Source of the DNA: Candidatus Uhrbacteria bacterium
GTDB lineage: Bacteria; Patescibacteriota; Patescibacteriia; UBA9934
NCBI GenBank assembly: GCA_943357745.1
Contig: CALRGN010000004.1
Coordinates: 1-33,681, forward strand
Direction of reading: 5' to 3'
DNA length: 33,681 nucleotides
The stretch's first letter is position 1, and every line of letters starts with the position of its first letter. This document shows, piece by piece, positions 17,860 through 26,857 of this stretch. Both the position numbers and the translations under genes were made by a program. The notes beneath the pieces are model-generated. The model searched no databases, was not told where the DNA came from, and saw only the letters and a list, made by a program, of their open reading frames with translations.

Positions 17860-18372
17860 TTATTTATTATCATGGTGCTGACCGATGGCGCCGTCATGGT
17901 GCTGACCGATGGCGCCGTCATGGTGCTGACCGATGGCGCCGTCATGGTGCTGATCGGGATCAGCCGCCCGCTCACCATCTAAAAATGCTTGGAGGATAAT
18001 CATGGCGGCAAGAGCGTCTTCAGAAACTTTAGAGCCCAGTTCCGATTGAATCCGTTTTGCCTCAGCGGAACTAAACTGTTCATTGATAAAGATCACCGGT
18101 AGAGCCGATTGCGCTTCTAACGCCCGGGCAAATAAGACGGTTTTATCCAGCTGACTAACTCCCTGTTGAGAATCAGTGGGAATTGGTAGTCCAACCACCA
18201 GTTGATCAATCCGTTCTTCCTTGATGAGGCTGCAAAGTCTTAACACCAAATCCTCTCCGCCCGGAATCAAACCCCAAGGAACAGCGGTGGCAGAATCCGC
18301 ATCGCCAATGGCGAGGCCGACCTTTTTTAATCCGTAATCAATTCCTAATAGTTTCACAGCTTTGTTGATCAA
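17860..18372 (-). CDS. ruvX: Holliday junction resolvase RuvX/YqgF with repeat-expanded His-rich C-terminus
   Basis: LLGIDYGLKKVGLAIGD, VVGLP, INEQFSSAEA, DALAAMIILQAFL; TTG start overlaps the map stop. Confidence 0.9.
   Translation of the reverse strand: MINKAVKLLGIDYGLKKVGLAIGDADSATAVPWGLIPGGEDLVLRLCSLIKEERIDQLVVGLPIPTDSQQGVSQLDKTVLFARALEAQSALPVIFINEQFSSAEAKRIQSELGSKVSEDALAAMIILQAFLDGERAADPDQHHDGAIGQHHDGAIGQHHDGAIGQHHDNK
17871..17942. repeat. three perfect 24-bp tandem repeats (catggtgctgaccgatggcgccgt) plus a partial fourth copy
   Basis: Units 17871-17894, 17895-17918, 17919-17942, partial from 17943; encode (QHHDGAIG)n. Confidence 0.97.
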
Positions 18373-19151
18373 TCTAAACCGGGCACAACTGGTTCTGGCG
18401 TGATTAAAAGTGGCCCATCTGGAGTGATAGCAATGGTAACCTCAAAATGTGCAGACCAACTTTGATCTTTGGTGAGAATGCTCCAGCCATCGGGCCCAAG
18501 AGTTACTTCTGAAGTTCCTAGAGTGAACATTGGTTCTAGCGCTAAACACATCCCAGCTTTAAGGGGAATTTTAGTACCAGCACTGGTGGGATAGTTGGGA
18601 ACATTAGGAGGCTCATGAACGGCATGGCCAACGCCGTGTCCCACCAATGACCTAACTACACCGTAATTTTCTGATAAAGCGCTCACCGCTACGCCAATGT
18701 GATTGATATTGTTGCCAATCGTGGCGGCAGTGACTCCAGCACGGAGTGCGGCCCGGGTGGCGATGAGGAGGGCAAGATGGGCGGGGGTGATTTTACCAAC
18801 GGGGACGGTAACGGCCATATCGGTGCACAGCCCCTCATACCAGCAACCGATATCTAAGCCAACAATATCGCCATCTTCTAGTTTGATTTTTCTGGTGCCA
18901 ATCCCGTGAACTACTTCTTCATTTCTTGAAATGCAAAGCGTGGCCGGAAAGGGAATTGAAGCACCGGAACGATAACCCCTAAAAGAGGGGCTGCCACCAG
19001 CCTGTTCAATGACTGATGTGGCGATTTGATCCAGGTCGGCCATAGTTACGCCGGGACGAACGGCATTGACGGCGGATTGAAGGGCGGCAGTTAGAATCGC
19101 TCCCCCTCTGACCATGGATTGAATTTCTGCCGGAGTTTTTATTAAGGACAT
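18369..19151 (-). CDS. map: methionine aminopeptidase type I
   Basis: SISRNEEVVHGI-type motif (LCISRNEEVVHGIGTRKIKLEDGDIVGLDIG), VGHGVGHAVHEPPNVPNY. Confidence 0.95.
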   Translation of the reverse strand: MSLIKTPAEIQSMVRGGAILTAALQSAVNAVRPGVTMADLDQIATSVIEQAGGSPSFRGYRSGASIPFPATLCISRNEEVVHGIGTRKIKLEDGDIVGLDIGCWYEGLCTDMAVTVPVGKITPAHLALLIATRAALRAGVTAATIGNNINHIGVAVSALSENYGVVRSLVGHGVGHAVHEPPNVPNYPTSAGTKIPLKAGMCLALEPMFTLGTSEVTLGPDGWSILTKDQSWSAHFEVTIAITPDGPLLITPEPVVPGLD

Positions 19152-19156
19152 ACAGT

Positions 19157-19699
19157 TTATCTAAATAGCGCGGCGATTTGGGCCTCTACTTCTGGAATTG
19201 GCCCTGAACCGTCAATCTCCCTTACCAAGCCTCGGCTCCGATACATTTCAATCACTGGGACGGTTTCTTTATAAAATATTTGAAGCCGATGTTTAATAAT
19301 GACTAAATTATCGTCTTCTCTACCCTCTAGCACCGCCCGCTTTAAAAGCCTAGCAATGGATTCCTCTTGACTGATCTTAATATAGATCACTAGCGTGGGC
19401 TGAATAGTCTTATCGAAGGCCAAAAACTGTCCGATCTCTCTTGGGAAACCATCTAAAATAAAACCGGTGTGGGTGTCTGATTGACTGAGTCGATCTCCTA
19501 AAACCTTCATAGCGATCTCGTCTGCAACTAAATTTCCGCCTGCAATTATTTTGGCGATCTCTTGACCGGGATCTTGCTTGACAATTTGACGGAGCAGGTA
19601 ACCCATGGAGAACTGTGGAATGCCAAGCCGTCTGGATAAAAGAGCGGCTTGAGTTCCTTTACCACACCCTTGAGGACCGTGAATTAAAATTTGATGCAT
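19157..19699 (-). CDS. adk: adenylate kinase (short-LID form)
   Basis: MHQILIHGPQGCGKGTQAALL, GFILDGFPRE; short LID RAVLEGREDDN. Confidence 0.92.
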   Translation of the reverse strand: MHQILIHGPQGCGKGTQAALLSRRLGIPQFSMGYLLRQIVKQDPGQEIAKIIAGGNLVADEIAMKVLGDRLSQSDTHTGFILDGFPREIGQFLAFDKTIQPTLVIYIKISQEESIARLLKRAVLEGREDDNLVIIKHRLQIFYKETVPVIEMYRSRGLVREIDGSGPIPEVEAQIAALFR

Positions 19700-19710
19700 A
19701 ACACCGATCC

Positions 19711-19740
19711 ATTATACCGCTATCTACCTAAACATCGTAA
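19711..19740 (-). promoter_or_regulatory. candidate internal promoter for adk (TTACGA-N18-TATAAT)
   Basis: Minus strand TTACGA (19735-19740), TATAAT (19711-19716), ATG 11 nt later. Confidence 0.45.
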
Positions 19741-20978
19741 GCGCGCATGGAAAGTTGGGCTTGAGTTTGCTTAATGAGATCAACTACCACAGAGACAATA
19801 ATGATTACAGAGGCACCGCCCACAACCAGGTTGGTATTGCCTGTGAAACCCTGAACGACTATCGGTAGCACGGCCACACTGGCCAAGAAAAAGGCACCAG
19901 CAAGAAGAATGCGATTAACCACCCAAGTGAGATAAAGAGCGGTTTGTTTCCCGGGCCTAATGCCCGGAATAAAGCCACCTTGCTTTTGCAAATTCTCGGA
20001 GATCTGTTCTGGTCGGAAAACTACCGAGGCATAGAAGAAGGTGAAGATACCGACCAGTAGGAAATAAGCGATTCCGTAAAAAAGTTGATTGGCGAATAAT
20101 TCCGAAATGAAGATTGCGATCTCTTTGACCGCCTCAGTGCGAGCGGCCACAAAGAATTGAGCAATGAGCGGGGGCAGAGACATTAAAGACAAAGCAAAAA
20201 GGATAGGGATCATACCACCCAAGTTAACTCTTAGCGGAAGGTTTGACATCACTTTACCGGACGCTCCCCCGCCACCACGAGCATATTGTACTGGTAAGTT
20301 GCGTTGAGCTTCATTGATCGCTACTACGGCCCCAATGGTAACTACAGTTAATCCAAGAAATACCAACACTTCAATCAGATCCGCCCGAGTATAGGTGGCG
20401 GCATAATTAGCCACAAAGGAAGGGACACCGGCGATGATACCAGCAAAGATTAGTAAACTAATACCGTTACCTAACTTTCTCTCTGAAATCAATTCTCCAA
20501 GCCACATCAAAAATACTGTGCCAGCGGTGAGAGATATAAGAGCGAAAAAGAGATTCAGACCGACAATCGCTAATCCGGCTTGTTGATTTACTAAAGCTAC
20601 TAAGCTGAATCCTTGAAAGATGGCTAAAGGGATGGTGGCTAGTCTGGTGTAGGCATTCATCTTTTGGCGTCCTTGTTCATCTTTCTGTAACTCTTCTACG
20701 CTAGGGAAGATCATGCCCAATAGCTGAAATACAACCGATGCCGTGATGTATGGTGCTAGGCCTAGAGCTACAATGGAAAAGCTCTCTAAAGTTCCTCCGG
20801 AAAAAAGGTTCAATAGACCAAGGAATTGGTTGCCATTGATGAGACTTTCTAAACTGCCAGAATCGATTCCCGGAACGGGGATATGAGCCGCCAACCGAAA
20901 GATAGTTACCAGACCAATGATGATTAAAAACCCGTTCCGTAACTCCTTAGAACGAAGGATTAATTTTATGGTTTCCAT
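19728..20978 (-). CDS. secY: preprotein translocase subunit SecY
   Basis: Ten hydrophobic segments; HIPVPGID, GIRPGKQTALYL. Confidence 0.96.
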   Translation of the reverse strand: METIKLILRSKELRNGFLIIIGLVTIFRLAAHIPVPGIDSGSLESLINGNQFLGLLNLFSGGTLESFSIVALGLAPYITASVVFQLLGMIFPSVEELQKDEQGRQKMNAYTRLATIPLAIFQGFSLVALVNQQAGLAIVGLNLFFALISLTAGTVFLMWLGELISERKLGNGISLLIFAGIIAGVPSFVANYAATYTRADLIEVLVFLGLTVVTIGAVVAINEAQRNLPVQYARGGGGASGKVMSNLPLRVNLGGMIPILFALSLMSLPPLIAQFFVAARTEAVKEIAIFISELFANQLFYGIAYFLLVGIFTFFYASVVFRPEQISENLQKQGGFIPGIRPGKQTALYLTWVVNRILLAGAFFLASVAVLPIVVQGFTGNTNLVVGGASVIIIVSVVVDLIKQTQAQLSMRAYDV

Positions 20979-21018
20979 ATTTTCAGTAGACCGTTACTTA
21001 TTTTCAGTGGATCGTTGA

Positions 21019-21450
21019 CTAGAAGCTTCCGCCAGCGGCGATAATCTTAGCCTTAGCGGATTCTGATGTGGCACAGTTTTTAATTTTTAGAGCGACCGTG
21101 ATCTCACCTTTACTCAAAAGCTTTACGGGAGCGTTGGCGTCCTTGATTAATCCCTTGGCAAGTAAAGTTCTGGGTGTAACAATTTCTCCAGCTATAAAAC
21201 GCTTAGATAATTGAACCAGATTCACTACTTGTGACTTGTCATTAAGAGAGGTGAAACCACGGCTCTTTGGAGTGGCTAGCAACATGTGGCGCATACCAAG
21301 TCGCTTCAAACCACCTACTCCAGAGCGAGAGCTTTGACCTTTCTGTCCTCTACCGGCGGTGGTTCCTTTAGAGCCCAATCCTCGGCCAACCCGTTTTTTA
21401 TCTTTTCGGGCTCCGGCCCGGGGCCCAAGTTGTGATAATGTAATTGCCAT
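21019..21450 (-). CDS. rplO: ribosomal protein uL15
   Basis: LGPRAGARKDKKRVGRGLGSKGTTAGRGQKGQSSRSG. Confidence 0.96.
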   Translation of the reverse strand: MAITLSQLGPRAGARKDKKRVGRGLGSKGTTAGRGQKGQSSRSGVGGLKRLGMRHMLLATPKSRGFTSLNDKSQVVNLVQLSKRFIAGEIVTPRTLLAKGLIKDANAPVKLLSKGEITVALKIKNCATSESAKAKIIAAGGSF

Positions 21451-21470
21451 ATATTTTTTTTATTCTGTAA

Positions 21471-22067
21471 TTAACGCTTGGGTGCAATTGATCGTAAAGC
21501 TAGAAAAGTGGCTTTGGCGTTATTGATTTTGTTCTTAGAACCCATGATCTTACTAACGGCATTGGGAACTCCGGCTAATTCTAGGACAAGTCTGGTGGGT
21601 CCGCCACACTTAAGTCCGCTACCGATTGGAGCGGGTTTGATCATTACAATCGCCGCTGCAAATTTAGCATGGACATCATGAGCAATAGACTCATTGACCA
21701 ATTCTAGTTTGATCATATTTTTCTTGGCTTGGCGGAAAGCTTTTTCAATAGACATCGCTACATCAGCTCCTTTAGCAACACCAAATCCCACTCTACCCTT
21801 ACGATCGCCAATCACTAAACTAGCGCGGAAACGCATTCTTTTACCGCCTTTGGTTACTCGGGTAACCCGAGCTAATTCTAAAAGCTTTTGTTCAAATTCT
21901 TTGGGTTCACGACCACGATTATCGCCACCTCCGCGGGAATGGCCACGGCTAGGGCGCTTATCGTCTGAAGACGCTCCAGACTCACCGCGTTTGCGGCTCC
22001 GTCCGACTACCAATCGTGAGGTGTTAGCGCCACTAGGGGCGTGTGTATTTGGTTTGCCAATTTGCAT
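21471..22067 (-). CDS. rpsE: ribosomal protein uS5 with low-complexity Arg/Gly/Ser N-terminal extension
   Basis: ARVTRVTKGGKRMRFRASLVIGDRKGRVGFGVAKG. Confidence 0.96.
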   Translation of the reverse strand: MQIGKPNTHAPSGANTSRLVVGRSRKRGESGASSDDKRPSRGHSRGGGDNRGREPKEFEQKLLELARVTRVTKGGKRMRFRASLVIGDRKGRVGFGVAKGADVAMSIEKAFRQAKKNMIKLELVNESIAHDVHAKFAAAIVMIKPAPIGSGLKCGGPTRLVLELAGVPNAVSKIMGSKNKINNAKATFLALRSIAPKR

Positions 22068-22084
22068 AGTTTTATTTGAGGGAT

Positions 22085-22459
22085 CTAGAATTTAATACCG
22101 CCCGCTCTAGCGGCTTCTGCCAAGGCCTTCACTCTACCATGAAACAGGTAGGAACCCCGATCAAAAATTACGGTATCAATCCCTTTAGCTAAAGCTCTTT
22201 CTGCGATTAGCTTTCCCACCGCGGCAGCGCGATCTGATGGTTTGCCAGTAAGTTTATCGGCTAGATCCCCAGCGGAAAGAAGCGTGCGACCGGTTTGATC
22301 GTCAATAAACTGAGCACTAATGTGTTTGATTGATCTAAAAACAGAGAGACGAGGTCTCGCGGGGGTGCCAACTATTTTGGCTCTGACTCTTTTAGCACGA
22401 CGCTCGGCTTGAGCGCGTTTAGCAATGATTTCACTTCTTTTCATATAGATTATTTTCAC
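22085..22459 (-). CDS. rplR: ribosomal protein uL18
   Basis: [46 protein letters not shown]. Start probably the internal MKRSEI (22444). Confidence 0.95.
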   Translation of the reverse strand: MKIIYMKRSEIIAKRAQAERRAKRVRAKIVGTPARPRLSVFRSIKHISAQFIDDQTGRTLLSAGDLADKLTGKPSDRAAAVGKLIAERALAKGIDTVIFDRGSYLFHGRVKALAEAARAGGIKF

Positions 22460-22461
22460 CT

Positions 22462-23016
22462 TTACTTTTCACCTTTAGCGGCTTTACCAGCTTTGCGGCG
22501 AACAATCTCATCAATGTATCTAAACCCCTTCCCCTTATAGGGCTCTGGTTTTTTAAGTGCTCTGATTTCAGAAGCAACGGCGCCCACTGATTGCGCGCTG
22601 TTTGAGCTTAGAATCAAAAGGTTGTTCTCTATTTTGGCACTTACATCTGCCGGCAATTGATAAACCACCTCATGGGAAAACCCTAGAGCCATGGTGAGTT
22701 TCTGACCTTGTAAATTCATTTTGAAACCAACACCGTTTAACTCTAAAGTTTTTGAATATCCGATTGTACACCCAAGCACTGCTTGCGCTAAAAGCGCCCG
22801 CATTGTTCCCCAAATTGCCTTATCTTCATCTTCAGGAGAAAGTACACTCACTGAAAGAGTGTTGGCTCCATCTACCGTTTCCATAGTCACAGAGGCATGT
22901 GGGTGCAAAGAGACGGTTAAACTGCCCAGAGGGCCAGTAAAAACTACCTCATTTGAAGCAATAAGCGCGGTTACTTGAGCAGGTAGGCTGATAGGTTTTC
23001 TTCCAATACGAGACAT
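22462..23016 (-). CDS. rplF: ribosomal protein uL6
   Basis: [25 protein letters not shown]. Confidence 0.96.
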   Translation of the reverse strand: MSRIGRKPISLPAQVTALIASNEVVFTGPLGSLTVSLHPHASVTMETVDGANTLSVSVLSPEDEDKAIWGTMRALLAQAVLGCTIGYSKTLELNGVGFKMNLQGQKLTMALGFSHEVVYQLPADVSAKIENNLLILSSNSAQSVGAVASEIRALKKPEPYKGKGFRYIDEIVRRKAGKAAKGEK

Positions 23017-23036
23017 ATATGTTCAGTTAATTGACC

Positions 23037-23432
23037 TTAGTAAACTTCACAAATCAACTCACCACCAAGGCTCCGTTTGCGAGCTTCCTTAGCGGTCATT
23101 AAACCATTGGGGGTGGAGATAATTGCGATCCCAAATCCAGATCTAACCGGTCTGAGATCAGTAGCCTTCTTGTAGACCCTAAGACCAGGCTTGCTGATCC
23201 TAGTAATTGCCTGAATCTTTGGAATACCCGCATCCCCTACAGCGAACTTTGCTTTAAGAAGTTTGCGTGGGCCCACTTCAACAATATGAACATTATCTAA
23301 AAATCCCTCGGTCTCTAGGATTTTCGCCAAAGCAAATTTTAGCTTTGAGCCGGGGAGCTCAATTTGTTTATGCCCCGCCATAATGGCGTTCCGTAGGCGA
23401 GTTAACATGTCTGAGATTGGGTCGGTCATCAT
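23037..23432 (-). CDS. rpsH: ribosomal protein uS8
   Basis: DPISDMLTRLRNA; GFGIAIISTPNGLMTAKEARK. Confidence 0.96.
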   Translation of the reverse strand: MMTDPISDMLTRLRNAIMAGHKQIELPGSKLKFALAKILETEGFLDNVHIVEVGPRKLLKAKFAVGDAGIPKIQAITRISKPGLRVYKKATDLRPVRSGFGIAIISTPNGLMTAKEARKRSLGGELICEVY

Positions 23433-23437
23433 ATAAT

Positions 23438-23623
23438 TTACCAGCTAGCTTTACGAATTCCAGGAATTTCTCCTACATTGGCCAATTCTCTGAAGCAGAT
23501 TCTACAAAGACCAAAGTCTCTCATGAAGAATCGCTTTCTGCCACAGCGCCAGCACCGGAGTACTAGCCTGGTCATGAACTTAGGAATCTTTTTGGATTTT
23601 GCGATTTGATTAGTGGTTGCCAT
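23438..23623 (-). CDS. rpsN: ribosomal protein uS14, zinc-binding type
   Basis: CWRCGRKRFFMRDFGLCRICFRELA. Confidence 0.96.
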   Translation of the reverse strand: MATTNQIAKSKKIPKFMTRLVLRCWRCGRKRFFMRDFGLCRICFRELANVGEIPGIRKASW

Positions 23624-23625
23624 AT

Positions 23626-24174
23626 TTATTTAGTTTTTTTGGTGACGATTGGGAAGCCCAAACCCCTGAAAATGGCGAGACCAACCGGCCGGCTGTGGGC
23701 GGTGGTGGTGATGGTTACTTGAACCCCATGGAGAGACTCAATTTCATCGGGAGCAATCTCTGGAAAAGCGGTGTGCTCTGTGAAGCCAAAATTAAAGTTG
23801 CCATCTTTATCAACCACTGTATCTGGCAAGCCTTGAAAATCTCTAACCCGAGCAAAAGCGACATTAGCAAGCTTGTCTAGGAAGCTCCACATTTTCTCTC
23901 CACGCAAGGTTACAAAAGCCCCAACAATAGAACCCTCTCTTAGTTTGAAACCAGCAATAGACTTTCTTGCCTTGGTTTTAACTGGTTCTTGTCCAGAAAT
24001 TCTCCTGAGAGTGGTTACAATGGTTTCAATAAATTTAGGGTCTCTACCCTTACCAATCCCAACATTGATGGTTACCTTGGTAATGCCAGGAAGGGCGAGT
24101 TTATTTTTGTACCCAAAATCCGCTTGGAGTTTGGGAGCAACAACTTTGATCATTTTATCTTTGACGATTGACAT
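23626..24174 (-). CDS. rplE: ribosomal protein uL5
   Basis: KVTINVGIGKGRDPKF; SIAGFKLREGSIVGAFVTLRGEKMWSFLDKL. Confidence 0.96.
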   Translation of the reverse strand: MSIVKDKMIKVVAPKLQADFGYKNKLALPGITKVTINVGIGKGRDPKFIETIVTTLRRISGQEPVKTKARKSIAGFKLREGSIVGAFVTLRGEKMWSFLDKLANVAFARVRDFQGLPDTVVDKDGNFNFGFTEHTAFPEIAPDEIESLHGVQVTITTTAHSRPVGLAIFRGLGFPIVTKKTK

Positions 24175-24183
24175 AAAAGGTAT

Positions 24184-24399
24184 TTAGGTGACTATGGTGA
24201 GATTTTCACTCCGGAGCGGCGCATCAAAAGTGATTTTTTGGCCGGCATTCTGACCACGCTTTTTGAGATGCTTGGTGCGTTTGTTGATTCCTTCAACCAC
24301 CACTAAACCAAGCCGAGGAAAAACCTGACTAACTTTCCCCTGCTTGCCTCTTTGGCTACCACTTATGACTTTAACGGTATCACCGGTTTTAATTTGCAT
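24184..24399 (-). CDS. rplX: ribosomal protein uL24 (short, 71 aa)
   Basis: MQIKTGDTVKVISGSQRGKQGKVSQVFP. Confidence 0.92.
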   Translation of the reverse strand: MQIKTGDTVKVISGSQRGKQGKVSQVFPRLGLVVVEGINKRTKHLKKRGQNAGQKITFDAPLRSENLTIVT

Positions 24400-24413
24400 A
24401 TTAGATAACCTTA

Positions 24414-24785
24414 TTAAACCACCTCTGGGGCGAGGGAGATAATTTTAGTAAACCCGGCGGCGCGGAGCTCTCTTGCAACTGGGCCAAAGATTCTAGTCCC
24501 GCGGGGATCTTTAGTGGCGCGGTTGATTAATACTCCAGCGTTCTCATCAAATCTAATGTAAGAACCATCCGCTCTTCTAACTTCTTTTCTGGTTCTAACG
24601 ATAACTACATGAACCACATCGCTCTTTTTCACCTGATTATGGGGAACGGCGATTTTTACTACGGCCGTAACCACATCGCCAAGCCGAGCATAGCGCTTTT
24701 TATAGCCACCATGAACTCTAATTACTTGGAGCTTTTTGGCACCGGTATTGTCGGCCACCATTATCATTGATCGATGTTGCAACAT
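24414..24785 (-). CDS. rplN: ribosomal protein uL14
   Basis: [26 protein letters not shown]. Confidence 0.96.
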   Translation of the reverse strand: MLQHRSMIMVADNTGAKKLQVIRVHGGYKKRYARLGDVVTAVVKIAVPHNQVKKSDVVHVVIVRTRKEVRRADGSYIRFDENAGVLINRATKDPRGTRIFGPVARELRAAGFTKIISLAPEVV

Positions 24786-24786
24786 A

Positions 24787-25059
24787 TTATAGAGAGGCTA
24801 CGCCTGCTTTGATTTCAACCACGCGCCAACGCTTGAGGGCAGACATTGGTCTGGTTTCTTCTATTACAACTGAGTCCCCTGGCTTAGCGGCGCTAGCTTC
24901 ATCATGAGCTAAATATTTAGCACTCTTGGTATAGCGCTTGCCATATTTAGGATGAACCACGGTGCGATCAACCTTAACCGAGACCGTTTTGGTCATTTTG
25001 TTAGAGATCACAACGCCGCGTAGCTGGCGTCTGGTGGAGATTTGTTGATTGATAGACAT
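24787..25059 (-). CDS. rpsQ: ribosomal protein uS17
   Basis: [28 protein letters not shown]. Confidence 0.95.
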   Translation of the reverse strand: MSINQQISTRRQLRGVVISNKMTKTVSVKVDRTVVHPKYGKRYTKSAKYLAHDEASAAKPGDSVVIEETRPMSALKRWRVVEIKAGVASL

Positions 25060-25099
25060 ATTGTTTTGACTTTGGGGCTCAAGTTTTTAGGCTCTAAAG

Positions 25100-25288
25100 T
25101 TAGGTTACTGATTGACCAAGACCTAGTTCTCGGAGGAGGTTAGCGATCCGTTTTCTGGTTTCTCTTACAGCTCTCACATCTGGCTGTTGGTTGAGACGAA
25201 TTCTTGTTCTAAGATGACTAAGAGCGATCTGCTCATCTCTTAAAAGACCAGTGAGTTCTGTTTTGGTTTTTTGGTTTAGGTCTTGCAT
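25100..25288 (-). CDS. rpmC: ribosomal protein uL29
   Basis: Position in operon; short helical LRTRIRLNQQPDVRAVRETRKRIANLLREL. Confidence 0.9.
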   Translation of the reverse strand: MQDLNQKTKTELTGLLRDEQIALSHLRTRIRLNQQPDVRAVRETRKRIANLLRELGLGQSVT

Positions 25289-25323
25289 AGATGAAAATCA
25301 AGGAATGGTTATACACTAAAAGA

Positions 25324-25737
25324 TTAGTCTTTGCAAATTATCTTGGTCTTCACCGGCAATTTGTGGGAGGCGAGTCTAAAGGCCTCCGCGGCTACTTCAC
25401 TGGTAACACCGTCCATTTCAAAAAGCACAGTGCCGGCTCTCACGGGAGTCATGTAGTAATCTACTCCTCCTTTTCCTTTACCCATTGGTGCTTCCGCACC
25501 ATGGTTGGTGACCGGATGATCAGGGAAAATTCTGATCCAAACCTTGCCACCACGCTTGATGGCTCGGGTCATAGCCCTACGCGCGGCTTCAATTTGACGA
25601 GCGGTGATCCAAGACTCCGTAATCGCTTTGAGACCAAAGGCGCCAAAAGAGACGGTGGTTTTCTGGGTGGCAACGCGGTCCCCTTGAGTGTGCCGCTTAT
25701 GCCACTTACGGTATTTCATTTTCTTTGGTAGCAACAT
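25324..25737 (-). CDS. rplP: ribosomal protein uL16
   Basis: [44 protein letters not shown]. Confidence 0.96.
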   Translation of the reverse strand: MLLPKKMKYRKWHKRHTQGDRVATQKTTVSFGAFGLKAITESWITARQIEAARRAMTRAIKRGGKVWIRIFPDHPVTNHGAEAPMGKGKGGVDYYMTPVRAGTVLFEMDGVTSEVAAEAFRLASHKLPVKTKIICKD

Positions 25738-25746
25738 ATATTTTGC

Positions 25747-26469
25747 TTAATTTTTGGCTCTAACTATTCTTGATTTATCGGCCAGTTGAGAAACAGTCTC
25801 CTCATCATCATGGGCGGGCTTGTTGGTGGTTGTGAAAATTTCGCCACGGTAAATCCAGACTTTAATACCGATCACGCCATAAACGGTGTTAGCTCTAACG
25901 CGGGCGAGATCAACATCAGCGCGTAAGTTGTGGAGCGGAATTGAACCTTGTGAAAGGGTTTCTGTTCTAGCTATCTCTGCTCCGTTTAATCTCCCTGATA
26001 AAGTGATCTTAATTCCTTTGGCACCAGCTTTCATAACACGCTCAATGGCCATCTTCATTGAACGACGGAAAGGTAAACGCTTCTCAATGTCTAAGGCAAT
26101 CTGTTGACCGACTACTTCTGAAGCGAGGTTTGGTTTGGCTAATTCTTTTACATTGATATTTAAAGTTACCCGTCGTCCTTGATAAAACTTTTTCAAAAGT
26201 TTCTTTTTCAACTCTTCTACGCCGGCACCGGAACGGCCGATTACTACACCCGGCTTAGCAACATGTAAAGTGACGACGAGATTTTTTGGAGTGCGCTCAA
26301 TTTCAACCGAATTAAGACCAGCCTCTTTTAGGAGGGGGCGCAAAAACTCTCGCAACTCAACATCTTCTTGGAGCGCGCTAACAAATTGTTTGCCTCGTCT
26401 AAACCACTTGGAATCCCAAGTATAAATAGTGGCAAGCCGGAAAACTTTTGGATGGACTTTATGACCCAT
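25747..26469 (-). CDS. rpsC: ribosomal protein uS3
   Basis: MGHKVHPKVFRL; GVVIGRSGAGVEELKKKL; KITLSGRLNGAEIARTE. Confidence 0.96.
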   Translation of the reverse strand: MGHKVHPKVFRLATIYTWDSKWFRRGKQFVSALQEDVELREFLRPLLKEAGLNSVEIERTPKNLVVTLHVAKPGVVIGRSGAGVEELKKKLLKKFYQGRRVTLNINVKELAKPNLASEVVGQQIALDIEKRLPFRRSMKMAIERVMKAGAKGIKITLSGRLNGAEIARTETLSQGSIPLHNLRADVDLARVRANTVYGVIGIKVWIYRGEIFTTTNKPAHDDEETVSQLADKSRIVRAKN

Positions 26470-26472
26470 AGG

Positions 26473-26856
26473 TTAGGATTGAATTGAGTTAGCGACCTGT
26501 TTCTCAGCGACTGCCTTAGCGACCTGTTTCTCAGCGACTGCCAAAGTAATATGGCAGGTTCTAAGTCTAATGGGGGTAGCTCGGCCCATTGCTTTGGGGG
26601 TGGAGCGCTTTAACTTAGGACCCTCATCAACTTTAACAATGGCAACATAGAGCTTCTCGGCCGTTAACCCGTGGTTGTTGGTGGCATTGGCTACGGCGGA
26701 GTTAAGCGCTTTGAGCATTGGGTTAGCAGCATTCTTAACAGAAAGAGTGAGCTGAGTGCGAGCTTCAACGATATTCTTGCCTCTAATTAACCCGGCCAAA
26801 AGCCGAGCCTTCCTAGGAGCAATCGGGATAAATTTAGCACGACAGTATACTTCCAT
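26473..26856 (-). CDS. rplV: ribosomal protein uL22 with duplicated C-terminal tail
   Basis: KFIPIAPRKARLLAGLIRGKNI; tail AVAEKQVAKAVAEKQVANSIQS. Confidence 0.95.
   Translation of the reverse strand: MEVYCRAKFIPIAPRKARLLAGLIRGKNIVEARTQLTLSVKNAANPMLKALNSAVANATNNHGLTAEKLYVAIVKVDEGPKLKRSTPKAMGRATPIRLRTCHITLAVAEKQVAKAVAEKQVANSIQS
26489..26542. repeat. 27-bp perfect direct tandem duplication at the 3' end of rplV
   Basis: ttagcgacctgtttctcagcgactgcc at 26489-26515 and 26516-26542. Confidence 0.97.
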
Positions 26857-26857
26857 A

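Noticed and set aside
17871-17960. Possible CRISPR-like repeat array
   Set aside because: Repeats are directly contiguous with no spacers, in-frame with ruvX, and no cas genes are nearby; it is a coding minisatellite.
17754-17978. 74-aa minus-strand ORF with STMTAPSV repeats
   Set aside because: Alternate-frame reading of the ruvX repeat and recO start region; overlaps two well-supported genes.
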